DNA of 64,000 nt from Dechloromonas sp. TW-R-39-2 (GCF_016864195.1 NZ_CP045202.1:124001-188000), one strand, 5' to 3'; positions 8,337 through 18,323 are shown, counted from the stretch's first letter. The notes: a model not told the origin generated them from the sequence alone. Numbers and translations are program-made.

Positions 8337-10160
8337 ATGTGTGGCATCGTCGCGGCAGCAGCCGGCAACAACATCGTTCCCGTCCTCGTTGAAGGGCTGA
8401 AGAAACTCGAATACCGGGGCTATGACTCGGCCGGGATTGCCGTCATCGGCAGCGCCGAAATCGAACGTGTCCGCTCGGTCGGCCGGGTCGCCGAGCTTGA
8501 AGCCGCTTCGGCCGCGACCAGCGCCACAACCGGCATTGCCCACACCCGCTGGGCAACGCACGGCGTGCCATGCGAACGCAACGCTCACCCGCACGTTTCC
8601 GGCACGATCGCCGTCGTTCATAACGGCATCATCGAAAATTACGAAAGCCTGCGCAGCGAACTGACGGCCCAGGGTTATGTCTTCACGTCGGACACTGACA
8701 CCGAAAGCATCGCCCACCTGATCGAAGCCACGTTGAAAAGCGAGCCCGACCTGTTCAAGGCCGTGCAGATTGCCTGCCGCCGCCTGGTCGGCGCCTTCGC
8801 CATCGCCGTCATCGACCACAGCCAGCCGGGCAAAATCGTCGTCACCCGCGAAGGCTCGCCCTTGCTGCTCGGCGTTTCGGAAACCGGCAACTACGCCGCA
8901 TCCGATGCCTCGGCGCTGCTCCAGGTCACACGCAACATGGTCTATCTGGAAAATGGCGATATTGCCGAGTTGACCGCGACATCAGTCCGCATCACCCGGC
9001 TCGACGGCACGCCGGTCGAGCGTCCGGTGCATGTCTCGCAACTCTCGGCCGCCGCTGTCGAGCTGGGCAATTACCAGCACTACATGCAGAAGGAAATCTT
9101 CGAGCAGCCGGAAGCCCTGGCCAACACACTGGAAATCGTCGGCGGCAGCAAATCGATCCAGCCCGGCATTTTCGGCGCAGAAGCCGCCAATTTACTGGCC
9201 GATATCGACTCGATCCTGATTCTTGCCTGCGGCACCAGCAGCCATTCGGGCTTCACCGCCCGTTACTGGCTGGAAGCCATTGCCGGTGTGCCGTGCAATG
9301 TCGAAATCGCCAGCGAATACCGCTACCGCACTTCGGTACCGAACCCGCGCCAGCTGATCGTTGCCATTTCCCAATCCGGCGAAACAGCCGATACGCTGGC
9401 CGCCCTGCGCCATGCCAAATCGCTCGGCCAGACCAAGACGCTGGCCATCTGCAACGTGCCGGAATCGGCCATCGTTCGCGAATGCGCCCTGCGCTTCATC
9501 ACTCGCGCCGGCCCGGAAATCGGCGTTGCCTCAACCAAGGCTTTCACCACCCAGCTCGCCGCGCTCTTCCTGCTGGTACTGGTCATGGCCAAGGTGCGCC
9601 AGCAACTGAGCGCCGAACAGGAAGCCATCTATATCGAACAACTGCGCCACCTGCCTGTCGCGGTCAACAAGGTCCTCGACCTTGAATCGGATATCGAAGC
9701 CTGGGCCAAACGTTTTGCCGACAAGCACCACGCCCTTTTCCTCGGTCGCGGCCGGCACTACCCGATTGCCCTTGAAGGTGCCCTGAAGCTCAAGGAAATT
9801 TCCTACATTCACGCCGAAGCCTATCCGGCCGGCGAATTGAAACATGGCCCGCTGGCGCTGGTTGATGCCAACATGCCGGTCATTTCGGTTGCCCCGAACG
9901 ATCAGTTGCTCGACAAGCTGAAGTCGAATCTCAAGGAAGTCCAGGCACGCGGTGGCGAGCTTTATGTCTTCGCCGATGCCGACTCGGAGATTCCCGAATC
10001 GGAAGGCGTGCACATCCTGCGCCTGCCGGAACATTACGGCGAACTCTCGCCGATCCTTCACGTCATCCCGCTGCAGTTGCTGTCTTACCACGTCGCACTG
10101 GTCAAAGGCACCGATGTGGACAAGCCGCGCAACCTGGCCAAATCGGTCACCGTCGAATAA
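8337..10160 (+). CDS. glmS: Glutamine--fructose-6-phosphate aminotransferase (isomerizing)
   Basis: 607 residues, the standard GlmS length. [11 protein letters not shown] places the catalytic Cys directly after the initiator Met, as in all class II glutamine amidotransferases. The glutaminase domain (1-240) has RWATHG and [12 protein letters not shown]. Two SIS domains follow (about 285-430 and 455-600) with [31 protein letters not shown] and the C-terminal signature [12 protein letters not shown]. It makes glucosamine-6-phosphate for peptidoglycan and LPS. The stop codon overlaps the apaH start by one base. No glmS ribozyme is expected in proteobacteria, and there is no room for one upstream. 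Confidence 0.97.
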   Translation: MCGIVAAAAGNNIVPVLVEGLKKLEYRGYDSAGIAVIGSAEIERVRSVGRVAELEAASAATSATTGIAHTRWATHGVPCERNAHPHVSGTIAVVHNGIIENYESLRSELTAQGYVFTSDTDTESIAHLIEATLKSEPDLFKAVQIACRRLVGAFAIAVIDHSQPGKIVVTREGSPLLLGVSETGNYAASDASALLQVTRNMVYLENGDIAELTATSVRITRLDGTPVERPVHVSQLSAAAVELGNYQHYMQKEIFEQPEALANTLEIVGGSKSIQPGIFGAEAANLLADIDSILILACGTSSHSGFTARYWLEAIAGVPCNVEIASEYRYRTSVPNPRQLIVAISQSGETADTLAALRHAKSLGQTKTLAICNVPESAIVRECALRFITRAGPEIGVASTKAFTTQLAALFLLVLVMAKVRQQLSAEQEAIYIEQLRHLPVAVNKVLDLESDIEAWAKRFADKHHALFLGRGRHYPIALEGALKLKEISYIHAEAYPAGELKHGPLALVDANMPVISVAPNDQLLDKLKSNLKEVQARGGELYVFADADSEIPESEGVHILRLPEHYGELSPILHVIPLQLLSYHVALVKGTDVDKPRNLAKSVTVE

Positions 10161-10987
10161 TGGCGAACTACGCAATCGGCGACATTCAGGGCTGCTACGA
10201 CTCCCTTTGCCGCTTGCTCGAGTTATGCGAGTTCAACGCAGCGCATGACCGCATCTGGCTGGTCGGCGATCTGGTCAACCGCGGGCCGAAATCACTGGAA
10301 ACGCTACGCCTGATCAAATCGCTCGGCCCGGCGGCCGTGACCGTGCTCGGCAACCACGATCTTTACCTGCTGATGGTGGCCGAAGGCGGGGCCAAATTTC
10401 GCGCCAAGGACGATACCTTGCAGGCCATCTTTGATGCCCCGGACTGCAGCGAATTACTCGACTGGCTTCGCCAGCAACCGCTCTGCTACACCGAAGACGA
10501 CTATTGCATGGTGCATGCCGGCCTGTTGCCACAATGGACCGCCAGCCAAGCCAGAGCACTGTCGAGCGAAGTCGAGGCTGCCCTGCGGGGCCCGGATTAT
10601 CGCCAATTCCTCAAGAATCTATGGGGCAGCGACCCAGCCGGCTGGTCTGACGAACTGAGCGGCTGGCCGCGCCTGCGCGTCATTGTCAATGCCATGACGC
10701 GCATGCGCTTCTGCACACCGGAAGGCATCATGGAATTCAAGGCCAAAGGCAAACTGAGCAACACCCCGGCCGGCCACATTCCCTGGTTTGATGCGCCCAA
10801 CCCCCGCTACGCTGACTCGGTATTGATTACCGGCCACTGGTCGGCACTCGGTCTTAAAGTGCTACCGCACTTTCTGGCGCTGGACTCCGGCTGCCTGTGG
10901 GGAGGCCACCTGACGGCGGTTCGCCTTGAAGATCGTTCGGTATTTCAGGTGAACTGCTCGGCAGAGGAAGCCCAGCCGCTCGACTGA
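10160..10987 (+). CDS. apaH: Symmetrical bis(5'-nucleosyl)-tetraphosphatase
   Basis: 275 residues, standard for ApaH. The metallophosphoesterase motifs are in order: GDIQGCYDSL near residue 7, WLVGDLVNRGP near 34-44, VTVLGNHDLYLL near 65-76, MVHAGLLPQW, and GHWSALGLKV with GCLWGGHLTAVRL at the C-terminus. It hydrolyses Ap4A symmetrically to two ADP in the cytoplasm, limiting alarmone/cap nucleotides. Translation is coupled to glmS (TAATG overlap). Its last 134 bases overlap the 3' end of the convergent acyltransferase gene, an unusually long convergent overlap. Confidence 0.95.
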   Translation: MANYAIGDIQGCYDSLCRLLELCEFNAAHDRIWLVGDLVNRGPKSLETLRLIKSLGPAAVTVLGNHDLYLLMVAEGGAKFRAKDDTLQAIFDAPDCSELLDWLRQQPLCYTEDDYCMVHAGLLPQWTASQARALSSEVEAALRGPDYRQFLKNLWGSDPAGWSDELSGWPRLRVIVNAMTRMRFCTPEGIMEFKAKGKLSNTPAGHIPWFDAPNPRYADSVLITGHWSALGLKVLPHFLALDSGCLWGGHLTAVRLEDRSVFQVNCSAEEAQPLD

Positions 10988-11687
10988 TCGCCTCGCGTGC
11001 CTCAGCGGCGACCTGCTTGCGGTCCTCGCCATTCAGGCCCAGCAACGGCGTCGTTACAAGACGGGCAATCAAACGCTTGCGACCGAGAATGGCCCGCGTA
11101 CATTCGCCAAGAGAAATATCCCCGTCGTAACGCGGCGCCAGACTACGCTGGCCATCGGCTTCCCAGTAGGAGAGCGCCACCGGCAAGACCGGGTAGCCAC
11201 CGACCAGTGCCGGTTGCAGCAATGCGGCATGAAAATGCAGCAAACTGCGGCCATCGGTTGTCGTTCCCTCCGGAAAAACCGCGACATGGCGCCCACGAGC
11301 CAGCAAGTCACCAATTTCCTGATTGATGATTTTGGCGTGACCCCGACTGCCTCGGCGCAGGAAAATCGTATCGTTCTTTGCGGCCAGCCAACCTATCACC
11401 GGCCAATGCCGTACCTCTTCCTTCGAAACAAAGGCCGAGGGCAGCGCGGCATTGATTACGTAGATATCGATCCACGAGATATGGTTGGCAACGAGCAGCG
11501 CCCCAGGCGCGGCATGTGCCAGATCGGCATCGACCTCGACACCCAGCGCATCAAGCAGGGCAATCGCCCAGCTTGACTTGAGTCGGAGCCGGGCTGCATC
11601 GCTGCAAACGGGAAACACGAGCAGCGTAACGATCAAGCCGAATACAACCAGCAGAGCCAGTCGAAAAATACGGAAGCTGCGAATCAA
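10854..11687 (-). CDS. olsA: PlsC-type lysophospholipid acyltransferase, probable OlsA (ornithine-lipid second acylation)
   Basis: 277 residues with an N-terminal transmembrane helix (LALLVVFGLIVTLLVF) and the PlsC acyltransferase motifs: NHISWIDIYV (catalytic His/Asp), FLRRGSRGHAK, and FPEGTTTDG. It lies 23 bases downstream of the OlsB-like gene, so it most likely acylates lyso-ornithine lipid; a general 1-acylglycerol-3-phosphate acyltransferase role is the alternative. The frame has no ATG near its N-terminus, and the only fitting initiator is TTG at 11687, with no clear ribosome site. The C-terminus (Pro/Ser-rich, about 44 residues) is encoded antisense to apaH and may be dispensable. Confidence 0.82.
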   Translation of the reverse strand: MIRSFRIFRLALLVVFGLIVTLLVFPVCSDAARLRLKSSWAIALLDALGVEVDADLAHAAPGALLVANHISWIDIYVINAALPSAFVSKEEVRHWPVIGWLAAKNDTIFLRRGSRGHAKIINQEIGDLLARGRHVAVFPEGTTTDGRSLLHFHAALLQPALVGGYPVLPVALSYWEADGQRSLAPRYDGDISLGECTRAILGRKRLIARLVTTPLLGLNGEDRKQVAAEAREAISRAAGLPLPSSSPEIPNDLQGEPPSGGLPTGSRSPAPESAVAL

Positions 11688-11710
11688 AAAATTGGTCTGG
11701 CTCAGACGAT

Positions 11711-12463
11711 TTATCCCAAATAGTGCTTGGCGTAGCGACTGGAAACCTTGGCCATCGGCATCAGGATGGGCAGGTCAGCCGTGTTGAAATCGGGATCCCA
11801 TGCCGGTTCGCCGCAAATCCATGCCCCGGCCCGCAAATAGCCCTTGATCAAGGGCGGCGTCTCAGCCGGACGATCCTGTTGCAAGGCCGCCAGCGGCAAT
11901 GGACAACGCGGGAAAACACGGTACTCCTGCGGTCCCAGATGTTCCTCCGAGAGGCGATTATACAAGCTGGCCGCAGCATGGCCGCCGTCAGCCATGCTGA
12001 TCGACGCGCAGCCCATCAGGTAATCGTAGCCACGCTCGGTCATGTACTGGGCCAAACCGGACCAGAGCAGCGTGATCGTCGCGCCGGTACGGTAATCCGG
12101 ATGAACGCAGGAACGACCGATTTCTACCAGCCGCGAGCGCAGATGCTGCAGACGGGTCAGATCGAACTCGTTTTCCGAGTAATAGCCGATCTGGCGGGCA
12201 TTTTCCGGTGAAAGAATGCGATAGGTGCCGACCACTTCGCCACTTTGCGTGTCGCGTACGACCAGATGGTCGCAATACGGGTCGTAGATGTCGTGATCCA
12301 CCCCGGGGGTCCGGGAGGGCAAATTGGCGCCCATCTCACCGGCAAAAACACGGTAGCGCAGACGCTGGGCATCAAGAATTTCACTCGGGCTACGCGCCAG
12401 CCCGACATCGAGCGTATGGCGCTTGGGACGCACACGCCCCGCATCTTTTTGGATATTTTCCAT
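11711..12463 (-). CDS. olsB: GNAT-fold N-acyltransferase, probable L-ornithine N-acyltransferase OlsB
   Basis: 250 residues of the OlsB/hemolysin-like acetyltransferase family (Acetyltransf_5). Diagnostic segments are SEILDAQRLRYRVFAGEMGA, DPYCDHLVVRD, VVGTYRILSPENA, EIGRSCVHPDYR (acyl donor site) and YLMGCASISM, with the C-terminal LIKGYLRAGAWICGEPAWD. OlsB attaches a 3-hydroxyacyl chain from acyl carrier protein to ornithine; OlsA adds the second chain. A strong Shine-Dalgarno (AAGGAG, 6 bases before ATG) supports the start. The pairing with a PlsC homologue immediately downstream supports the ornithine-lipid assignment. Confidence 0.85.
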   Translation of the reverse strand: MENIQKDAGRVRPKRHTLDVGLARSPSEILDAQRLRYRVFAGEMGANLPSRTPGVDHDIYDPYCDHLVVRDTQSGEVVGTYRILSPENARQIGYYSENEFDLTRLQHLRSRLVEIGRSCVHPDYRTGATITLLWSGLAQYMTERGYDYLMGCASISMADGGHAAASLYNRLSEEHLGPQEYRVFPRCPLPLAALQQDRPAETPPLIKGYLRAGAWICGEPAWDPDFNTADLPILMPMAKVSSRYAKHYLG

Positions 12464-12544
12464 GTTGTTCTCCTTGTATGTCTGTGGAGAACAGTCTGGA
12501 TGACGCGTGTTACATGCGCGTTGCCCGAAAATGACAGCGATGTT

Positions 12545-12994
12545 TCAGTGCGTGATGCGCGTCTCGCCAGTTCCGGAAACGACCCGCACACGCTCGCCCG
12601 GACGGAACTCACCCGGCGCGGCTTCCTGAACAACGACGATCATCCGGTCATTATCCAGTTTGACGGTAATCTCCAGCGCATCCTTGCGTGTCACGCCTTC
12701 CTCGACGGCGCTACCCGCCAGACCACCGACGACAGCACCAAGCACAGCCCCGACGATCTGACCTTTACCGCCGCCCAGCCCGCTGCCGGCCACGCCGCCA
12801 ACGGCAGCACCGGCAACGGTACCGACGCCGGACTTGGTGCCTTCAAGCGCCACGGTACGCACCGACTCAACCGTTCCCATGCGCACATTCATTTCGCGGC
12901 GCGCCTGGTCACGACTGTAAACATCGCCGGACTTGCTGGTTGCACAACCGGCCAGCAAGGCCAGTGAAATGAAAAGCAGGGAAATGGTTTTCAT
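12545..12994 (-). CDS. Glycine-zipper 2TM outer-membrane lipoprotein (SlyB/Pcp-like)
   Basis: 149 residues from the ATG at 12994. The N-terminus is a lipoprotein signal with lipobox LLAGC (Cys 16). The middle (about 55-100) is a glycine zipper: VGTVAGAAVGGVAGSGLGGG and GQIVGAVLGAVVGGLAGSAV, the Rick_17kDa/2TM pattern of SlyB-type envelope lipoproteins. The C-terminal part (ITVKLDNDRMIVVVQEA, FRPGERVRVVSG) is the usual SlyB tail. It is thought to stabilise the outer membrane. The gene begins 5 bases after the PfkB-kinase stop, so the two are probably cotranscribed. Confidence 0.88.
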   Translation of the reverse strand: MKTISLLFISLALLAGCATSKSGDVYSRDQARREMNVRMGTVESVRTVALEGTKSGVGTVAGAAVGGVAGSGLGGGKGQIVGAVLGAVVGGLAGSAVEEGVTRKDALEITVKLDNDRMIVVVQEAAPGEFRPGERVRVVSGTGETRITH

Positions 12995-12999
12995 GGATT

Positions 13000-13935
13000 T
13001 CACCAAGGCTGGGTGCCAAAGGCACGTTGATAACGCGCCGCAATTTCTTCGCGGCTCGGTTGATGATTCTGGCCACCGCGCGAAGCAATCTTGATGGCTC
13101 CCATGACCGATGCCAGGCGTCCCGTTGTCAGCCAGTCGAAGCCATTGGTAATACCGTAAAGCAGACCGGCGCGATAAGCGTCGCCACAGCCGGTCGGGTC
13201 GAGCAGTTGATCGGCCTCGACACAAGGAATGTCGTAGCGTTGACCTGCGGCGTAAATTTCGGAACCTTCACCGCCACGCGTCACGATCAGCGCCTTGACC
13301 TCGCCGGCCAGCTGTTCGAGGCTGCGTCCGGTGCGGTCGCAAAGCAGCTTGGCTTCGTAATCGTTGAAACAGGCATACTCGGCGAGGCGCATGAAATCGA
13401 GCAATTCGTCGCCGCTGAACATCGGCATGCCCTGACCCGGATCGAAGATGAAGGGCAAGCCTGCTGCCGCAAAATCACGGGCGTGCTGCATCATGCCTTC
13501 GCGGCCATCCGGCCCGACGATCCCCAAAGTGGCTGTCTTGGCCTGCTCAACCTTGTTGAGGTGCGAGAAGCTCATCGCGCCCGGGTGGAAGGCCGTGATC
13601 TGGTTGTCGTCGAGATCGGTCGTGATGAAAGCCTGAGCGGTGAAACTGCCCGGCACCTGACGCACATGCGTACGCGGCAAACCGAGTTTGTCCAGGCGAT
13701 CAAGGTAGACCGCAGCATCGTCACCAACCGTCGCCATGATCAACGGCTCGCCGCCAAGCAGCATCAGGTTGTAGGCAATATTGCCGGCGCAACCGCCAAA
13801 TTCACGACGCAGTTCGGGCACCAGAAACGCCACGTTCAGGATATGAATCTGTTCGGGCAGGATGTGGTTCTTGAAACGGTCGGGAAAGACCATGATGTTG
13901 TCGAAAGCCAGCGAACCGCAGATCAGGGTGCTCAT
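13000..13935 (-). CDS. PfkB-family carbohydrate kinase (adenosine-kinase-like)
   Basis: 311 residues from the ATG at 13935 (MSTLICGSLAFDNIMVFP); the frame continues upstream but the family N-terminus is here. PfkB signature 1 region is GGCAGNIAYNLMLLG and signature 2 is DPTGCGDAYRAGLLYG, with the catalytic Asp in GCGD. This beta-proteobacterial subfamily is usually annotated as carbohydrate or adenosine kinase, so the true substrate (adenosine, ribose or another sugar) is uncertain. It starts 13 bases after the DUF3426 gene and is followed closely by the lipoprotein gene. Confidence 0.85.
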   Translation of the reverse strand: MSTLICGSLAFDNIMVFPDRFKNHILPEQIHILNVAFLVPELRREFGGCAGNIAYNLMLLGGEPLIMATVGDDAAVYLDRLDKLGLPRTHVRQVPGSFTAQAFITTDLDDNQITAFHPGAMSFSHLNKVEQAKTATLGIVGPDGREGMMQHARDFAAAGLPFIFDPGQGMPMFSGDELLDFMRLAEYACFNDYEAKLLCDRTGRSLEQLAGEVKALIVTRGGEGSEIYAAGQRYDIPCVEADQLLDPTGCGDAYRAGLLYGITNGFDWLTTGRLASVMGAIKIASRGGQNHQPSREEIAARYQRAFGTQPW

Positions 13936-13948
13936 GGGGAATGAATTC

Positions 13949-15040
13949 TCAAGGGTAAAAAACGTAAAGACGATAACCGGCAGCACCGATGTCCTTGGCT
14001 TCGACCCACAGACGAATGGCGAGTTCGCCATTGGCCGGGAAGGAAACCGGACTGATGCCCGGCGGCAGGTAGTCAGGCGCCAGCAGGACACGACGTGAAA
14101 CGACCATGTCATGCACGTCGGTCAGCGTCAGTTCGAGCGCCGGCCACGCCTGGGCATGTGCCGCACGGTTGCGCAGCGCTGCCTGCAGGACGAACAGGCC
14201 GCGCGCATTGTCGGACTGCAAATCGGAGGATTCGATGGCCACCAGATCGGAATCCTGCGGCAAAGGCACGTCGACCGCAGCAAGGGCGTACAAGCCCGCC
14301 AGATCGGGTATGCGACGCACCAGATCGGTCCGGAAGTGGAACAGCAACTGGCAGGACAAGGCGATGCCGAGGACAATGGAAACGAGCACGAAGGGCCAGG
14401 TCGCCGCATGCTCGGTTTCATGGCTGAATCCGCCCATGCCGTTGCCGGCCAGCGCACCCGCAGCCCAGCGGTTGTAAGCCGGGGTATCGCTCAACTCGCG
14501 CGCGGCAACCAAGCCTGCTTCGCGCGCAGCGAGTGTCGACTCTTCCGTTGTTTCGATTTTCTCGACTGACTGCGCTGTCGGCTCGTTCAAAGGCTCGACC
14601 AGCGGCGGCAACTCGGGTGGAGCCGAAGAAGCTTCGGGCTCGAAAACCTCTTCCGGCTCATCAGGCACGACAACCGGTGCCGGGACATCGACCGTTTGAA
14701 TTTCAAGCGCAAGTGGAACTTCCGGCTCCGCCGGGAGTTCGATTTGCTGAACGGGCTCGACAGGCTGAACCGACGGTTCGTCGAACGACGGGCAGACTGG
14801 CTCGGGCGGCCTGGTGGCAGCAACGACGGGCGGCGGCACCGGGGCCTGCCGAACCGCTGGCGGGATTGCCGCCGGCGGTTCCGGCACAACGGGGACAGCC
14901 GGTGGCTCATCTTCGAGCAAGGCCTCGAAAGCATTGAAAATTGAGTCGCAATGGCCGCAACGGACCTTGCCCGCCCGAAGGCGCAACTGCTCGGAGGTAA
15001 CACGAAAAATCGTGCTGCAAACCGGGCAGCGTGTCCGCAT
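13949..15040 (-). CDS. MJ0042-type zinc-ribbon and DUF3426 membrane protein
   Basis: 363 residues from the ATG at 15040, which overlaps the prmA stop by one base. The N-terminus is a zinc ribbon with two CxxC pairs (RCPVCSTIFRV and VRCGHCDSIF). A long Pro/Glu/Val-rich low-complexity region runs from about 45 to 200. One transmembrane helix (WPFVLVSIVLGIALSCQLLF, about 225-244) precedes a C-terminal DUF3426 domain (RNRAAHAQAWPALELTLTDV, ELAIRLWVEAKDIGAAGYR). The topology suggests a cytoplasmic zinc ribbon and a periplasmic C-terminal domain. The pairing with prmA is common in beta-proteobacteria. The function is unknown. Confidence 0.85.
   Translation of the reverse strand: MRTRCPVCSTIFRVTSEQLRLRAGKVRCGHCDSIFNAFEALLEDEPPAVPVVPEPPAAIPPAVRQAPVPPPVVAATRPPEPVCPSFDEPSVQPVEPVQQIELPAEPEVPLALEIQTVDVPAPVVVPDEPEEVFEPEASSAPPELPPLVEPLNEPTAQSVEKIETTEESTLAAREAGLVAARELSDTPAYNRWAAGALAGNGMGGFSHETEHAATWPFVLVSIVLGIALSCQLLFHFRTDLVRRIPDLAGLYALAAVDVPLPQDSDLVAIESSDLQSDNARGLFVLQAALRNRAAHAQAWPALELTLTDVHDMVVSRRVLLAPDYLPPGISPVSFPANGELAIRLWVEAKDIGAAGYRLYVFYP
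14270..14281 (-). repeat. 12-mer repeat GCTGCGGTCGAC, copy 2
   Basis: Exact copy preceded by T, minus orientation, inside the DUF3426 gene; read as A-A-V-D. Confidence 0.9.
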
Positions 15041-15930
15041 CAGGGCATGACTCCGCTCAGGCAAACCCAATCTTCGCGGGTGTCAGCCACTTGCATGGGC
15101 AGCCACTGAGCGTAGATGCCGATGATTTCCTCGGCCTGTTCGCGCAGGATGCCGGAAAGGGCCAGTTGTCCGCCGGAACGGACATGGGCACAGATTGCCG
15201 GCGCCAAAACACGCAGGGGATTCGACAGAATGTTGGCGACAACGAGATCGTATTGCCCTGCAACCGGGGCGGCGGAGTCGGCGAAAAGCGCCGTTACACC
15301 GTTACGTTCGGCATTGGCCCGCGCCGCTTGAACGGCATGCGGATCAATGTCCACACCGGCAACACGACCCGCTCCAAGGCGGGCGGCAGCAATCGCCAGA
15401 ATGCCTGAGCCACAACCGTAATCCAGCACGGAAATCTGGTCGGTAACGACACGCTCAAGCCACTCCAGGCAAAGCCGGGTGGTTGGATGGGAACCCGTGC
15501 CAAACGCCATTCCGGGGTCCAGAATGAGGTTGACCGCAGCAGGGTCGGGCGACTCGTGCCACGACGGGACAATCCACAAGCGCTCGGAAACACGGATCGG
15601 ATCGAATTGCGCCTGGGTCAGCTGGACCCAATTCTGTTCTTCGATGATCTCAACCGTGAAGGCCGGTACCTCGGTCAGACCGATTTGTGCACCGGCTGCA
15701 GCGAGCAGGGCCGCCACATCGGTGTCCGGCTCAAGCAAGGCAACGACGCGGGAGCGATCCCAGCCCGGAGAGTTGACCGAGCCCGGTTCGCCAAATTGCG
15801 GCTTTTCATCCGGCGTACCGGCATCCGCATCCTCGATCGAGGCCGACAGCGCGCCGACCTCCAGAAGCGCATCGCACAGCGGTTCGGCGTGCGATGCAAC
15901 AGTCAGGAAACTGACGCTTTGCCAGGCCAT
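15040..15930 (-). CDS. prmA: Ribosomal protein L11 methyltransferase
   Basis: 296 residues, the standard PrmA length. The N-terminal L11-recognition domain has ALSASIEDAD. The catalytic domain has DPGMAFGTGSHPTTRLCLEW, SAM motif I VLDYGCGSGILAIAAARLGA, the acidic VDIDPHAVQAA and the NPPY-equivalent VVANILSNPL. It trimethylates several amino groups of ribosomal protein L11 using S-adenosylmethionine. The stop codon overlaps the DUF3426 start, and the gene follows accC by 3 bases, so it is probably in the accBC transcript. Confidence 0.96.
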   Translation of the reverse strand: MAWQSVSFLTVASHAEPLCDALLEVGALSASIEDADAGTPDEKPQFGEPGSVNSPGWDRSRVVALLEPDTDVAALLAAAGAQIGLTEVPAFTVEIIEEQNWVQLTQAQFDPIRVSERLWIVPSWHESPDPAAVNLILDPGMAFGTGSHPTTRLCLEWLERVVTDQISVLDYGCGSGILAIAAARLGAGRVAGVDIDPHAVQAARANAERNGVTALFADSAAPVAGQYDLVVANILSNPLRVLAPAICAHVRSGGQLALSGILREQAEEIIGIYAQWLPMQVADTREDWVCLSGVMP

Positions 15931-15933
15931 GAT

Positions 15934-17292
15934 CTACTTCTTCACTTCGCCCTTGTCGGCGAGTTTCTGTTCGAGGTAATGAATACTGGTGCCGCCCTCG
16001 ACGAAACGGGCATCCTGCATCAGCTCCTGGTGCAACGGGATATTGGTCTTGATGCCCTGAATACTCATCTCGGACAGCGCAATGCGCATGCGACGAATCG
16101 CCTGCTCGCGCGTATCGCCGTAGGAAATCACCTTGGCCACCATGGAGTCGTAATGCGACGGCACGGTGTAGCCTTGGTAAATGTGCGAATCGACACGGAT
16201 ACCGGGGCCGCCAGGCGGGTGATAAAAGGCAATCTTGCCGGGAGATGGCACGAACGTGAAGGGATCTTCGGCGTTAATGCGGCATTCGATCGAATGACCA
16301 CGGAACACGACATCCTTCTGCTTGTAGCGCAGCTTCTCGCCGGCAGCAACCCTGATCTGTTCCTGAACGATATCGACACCGGTAATCATTTCGGTCACCG
16401 GATGCTCGACCTGAACGCGGGTGTTCATTTCGATGAAGTAGAACTCACCGTTTTCGTACAGGAACTCGAACGTGCCAGCACCACGGTAACCGATCTTGCG
16501 GCAGGCTTCGGCACAACGCTCGCCGATACGGCTGATCAGACGTGCCGGAATATGCGGCGCCGGCGCTTCTTCGATCACCTTCTGGTGACGACGCTGCATC
16601 GAGCAATCGCGCTCGCCAAGATAAATGGCGCTCTTGTATTCGTCGGCCAGCACCTGAATTTCCACGTGACGCGGGTTTTCCAGGTATTTTTCCATGTAGA
16701 CCGCAGGATTGCCGAAGAACGTGCCGGCTTCCTGACGGGTCATCGCCACGGCATTGACCAGCGCAGCTTCGGTATGCACGACGCGCATGCCGCGACCACC
16801 GCCGCCACCAGCCGCCTTGATGATCACCGGATAACCGACCGCCCGAGCAATCTTGACGATTTCCTTCGGATCTTCCGGCAACGCGCCGTCCGAACCCGGC
16901 ACGCAGGGCACGCCGGCTTCCTTCATCGCATTCTTGGCCGACACCTTGTCGCCCATCAGGCGAATGGTTTCAGCCCGCGGACCGATAAAGACGAAACCAG
17001 AGGTTTCGACGCGCTCGGCAAAATCGGCATTTTCGGAAAGGAAGCCGTAACCCGGGTGAATAGCCTGGGCATCGGTCACTTCGGCAGCCGAAATGATTGC
17101 CGGCACATTCAGGTAGCTCAGCGTGGACGAGGCCGGACCGATACACACCGACTCATCGGCCAGCTTGACGTACTTGGCTTCGCGGTCGGCTTCGGAATAG
17201 ACGACGACCGTCTTGATGCCGAGTTCGCGACAGGCGCGCTGAATGCGCAGCGCAATTTCGCCACGATTGGCGATCAGAACTTTCTCGAACAT
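15934..17292 (-). CDS. accC: Acetyl-CoA carboxylase, biotin carboxylase subunit
   Basis: 452 residues from [20 protein letters not shown], the conserved AccC start. The frame would allow a start 15 bases earlier, inside the end of accB, but the conserved N-terminus favours 17292. It contains the ATP-grasp glycine-rich loop [51 protein letters not shown] and the catalytic ECRINAEDP. It carboxylates the biotin of AccB with bicarbonate and ATP as the first step of malonyl-CoA synthesis. It lies 7 bases downstream of accB. Confidence 0.97.
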   Translation of the reverse strand: MFEKVLIANRGEIALRIQRACRELGIKTVVVYSEADREAKYVKLADESVCIGPASSTLSYLNVPAIISAAEVTDAQAIHPGYGFLSENADFAERVETSGFVFIGPRAETIRLMGDKVSAKNAMKEAGVPCVPGSDGALPEDPKEIVKIARAVGYPVIIKAAGGGGGRGMRVVHTEAALVNAVAMTRQEAGTFFGNPAVYMEKYLENPRHVEIQVLADEYKSAIYLGERDCSMQRRHQKVIEEAPAPHIPARLISRIGERCAEACRKIGYRGAGTFEFLYENGEFYFIEMNTRVQVEHPVTEMITGVDIVQEQIRVAAGEKLRYKQKDVVFRGHSIECRINAEDPFTFVPSPGKIAFYHPPGGPGIRVDSHIYQGYTVPSHYDSMVAKVISYGDTREQAIRRMRIALSEMSIQGIKTNIPLHQELMQDARFVEGGTSIHYLEQKLADKGEVKK

Positions 17293-17299
17293 GGCCATA

Positions 17300-17749
17300 T
17301 CAGCCAATCACGAACAGCGGTTCGCCGAATTCAACCGGTTCGCCGTTGTCGAGCAGGATGGCCTTGACCACGCCGGAAGCATCCGCTTCGATCTCGTTGA
17401 GCAATTTCATGGCTTCGATGATGCACAGGGTCTCGCCCTGCTTGACCGTCTGACCGATCTGGACGAATGCATCGGCACCCGGCGACGGCGAACGGTAGAA
17501 GGTACCGACCATCGGCGACTTGACGACGTGGCCTTCCGGCAATTCGTCTTCATCATCGAGGTTGACCGCGGAAACGGCCGGCGCACCCGCTGCAACCGGC
17601 GGCGGAGCGGCATAGTATTGCTGGGGTGCGGCAACGGCGCCGTAATGCTTGGCAATACGCACCTTTTCTTCGCCTTCGGTCACTTCCAACTCCGAAATAC
17701 CGGATTCCTGAACGAGGTCGATGAGTTTTTTGAGTTTACGCAGATCCAT
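17300..17749 (-). CDS. accB: Biotin carboxyl carrier protein of acetyl-CoA carboxylase
   Basis: 149 residues. The N-terminal [20 protein letters not shown] is the classical BCCP start, then an Ala/Pro-rich linker (about 40-70). The C-terminal biotinyl domain carries [16 protein letters not shown] and the biotinylation motif [11 protein letters not shown], with Lys near residue 115. The protein shuttles carboxybiotin between AccC and the AccAD transcarboxylase. It is the first gene of an accB-accC-prmA group and follows aroQ, a widely conserved order (aroQ-accB-accC). Confidence 0.97.
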   Translation of the reverse strand: MDLRKLKKLIDLVQESGISELEVTEGEEKVRIAKHYGAVAAPQQYYAAPPPVAAGAPAVSAVNLDDEDELPEGHVVKSPMVGTFYRSPSPGADAFVQIGQTVKQGETLCIIEAMKLLNEIEADASGVVKAILLDNGEPVEFGEPLFVIG

Positions 17750-17804
17750 GGAGACTCCCTTCTAGTTCGCATCGTGTTCGACGCAAATGCCGGCCAAAGC
17801 CGGA

Positions 17805-18284
17805 CTATTCAATGTTGATCTTGTTAAGCAGGTATTCGAGGGCCAACTGGTAGCCCTGATGACCCAGGCCGCAAATGACGCCGACAGCCAGATCGGAGAA
17901 ATATGAGTGATGCCGGAAAGACTCCCGGGCATGCACATTCGAAAGATGCACTTCGACGAATGGAATCGCCACCGCTGCCAGCGCATCGCGCAGAGCCACG
18001 CTGGTGTGCGTGTAAGCCGCCGGATTGATGATGATGGCTCGCACCCCCTGATCACGTGCCGCATGGATGCGTTCGATCAAAGCCCCCTCGTGGTTGCTTT
18101 GAAAGGCTTCGAGATCGACACCAACGGCTTCCGCCATGCGCGACAAGGCGAGATTGATGTCAGACAGGGTCACCCGGCCATAATGCTCGGGCTCACGAGT
18201 ACCAAGCAGGTTCAGATTCGGGCCGTGCACCACCAGGATGCGGGCCTTTTCGACCGACTTGGAAGCGGTTTTTTGCTTCTTCAT
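17805..18284 (-). CDS. aroQ: 3-dehydroquinate dehydratase, type II
   Basis: 159 residues, slightly longer than the usual 145-150 because of a Lys-rich N-terminal extension ([14 protein letters not shown]). The family motifs are [21 protein letters not shown] (catalytic Tyr), [33 protein letters not shown] and [18 protein letters not shown] (catalytic His). It dehydrates 3-dehydroquinate to 3-dehydroshikimate in the shikimate pathway. It sits upstream of accB with 55 bases between them. Confidence 0.96.
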   Translation of the reverse strand: MKKQKTASKSVEKARILVVHGPNLNLLGTREPEHYGRVTLSDINLALSRMAEAVGVDLEAFQSNHEGALIERIHAARDQGVRAIIINPAAYTHTSVALRDALAAVAIPFVEVHLSNVHARESFRHHSYFSDLAVGVICGLGHQGYQLALEYLLNKINIE

Positions 18285-18323
18285 AGCTGCAAGTTTGCCG
18301 TAAATCGCTGCATTTTGTCCAGC

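Noticed and set aside
8337..10160. glmS ribozyme or riboswitch upstream of glmS
   Set aside because: Only 9 bases separate it from the preceding gene, and that ribozyme belongs to Gram-positive lineages.
15487..17367. A 626-codon plus-strand open frame opposite prmA and accC
   Set aside because: Antisense shadow over two well-conserved genes; no domain and no ribosome site.
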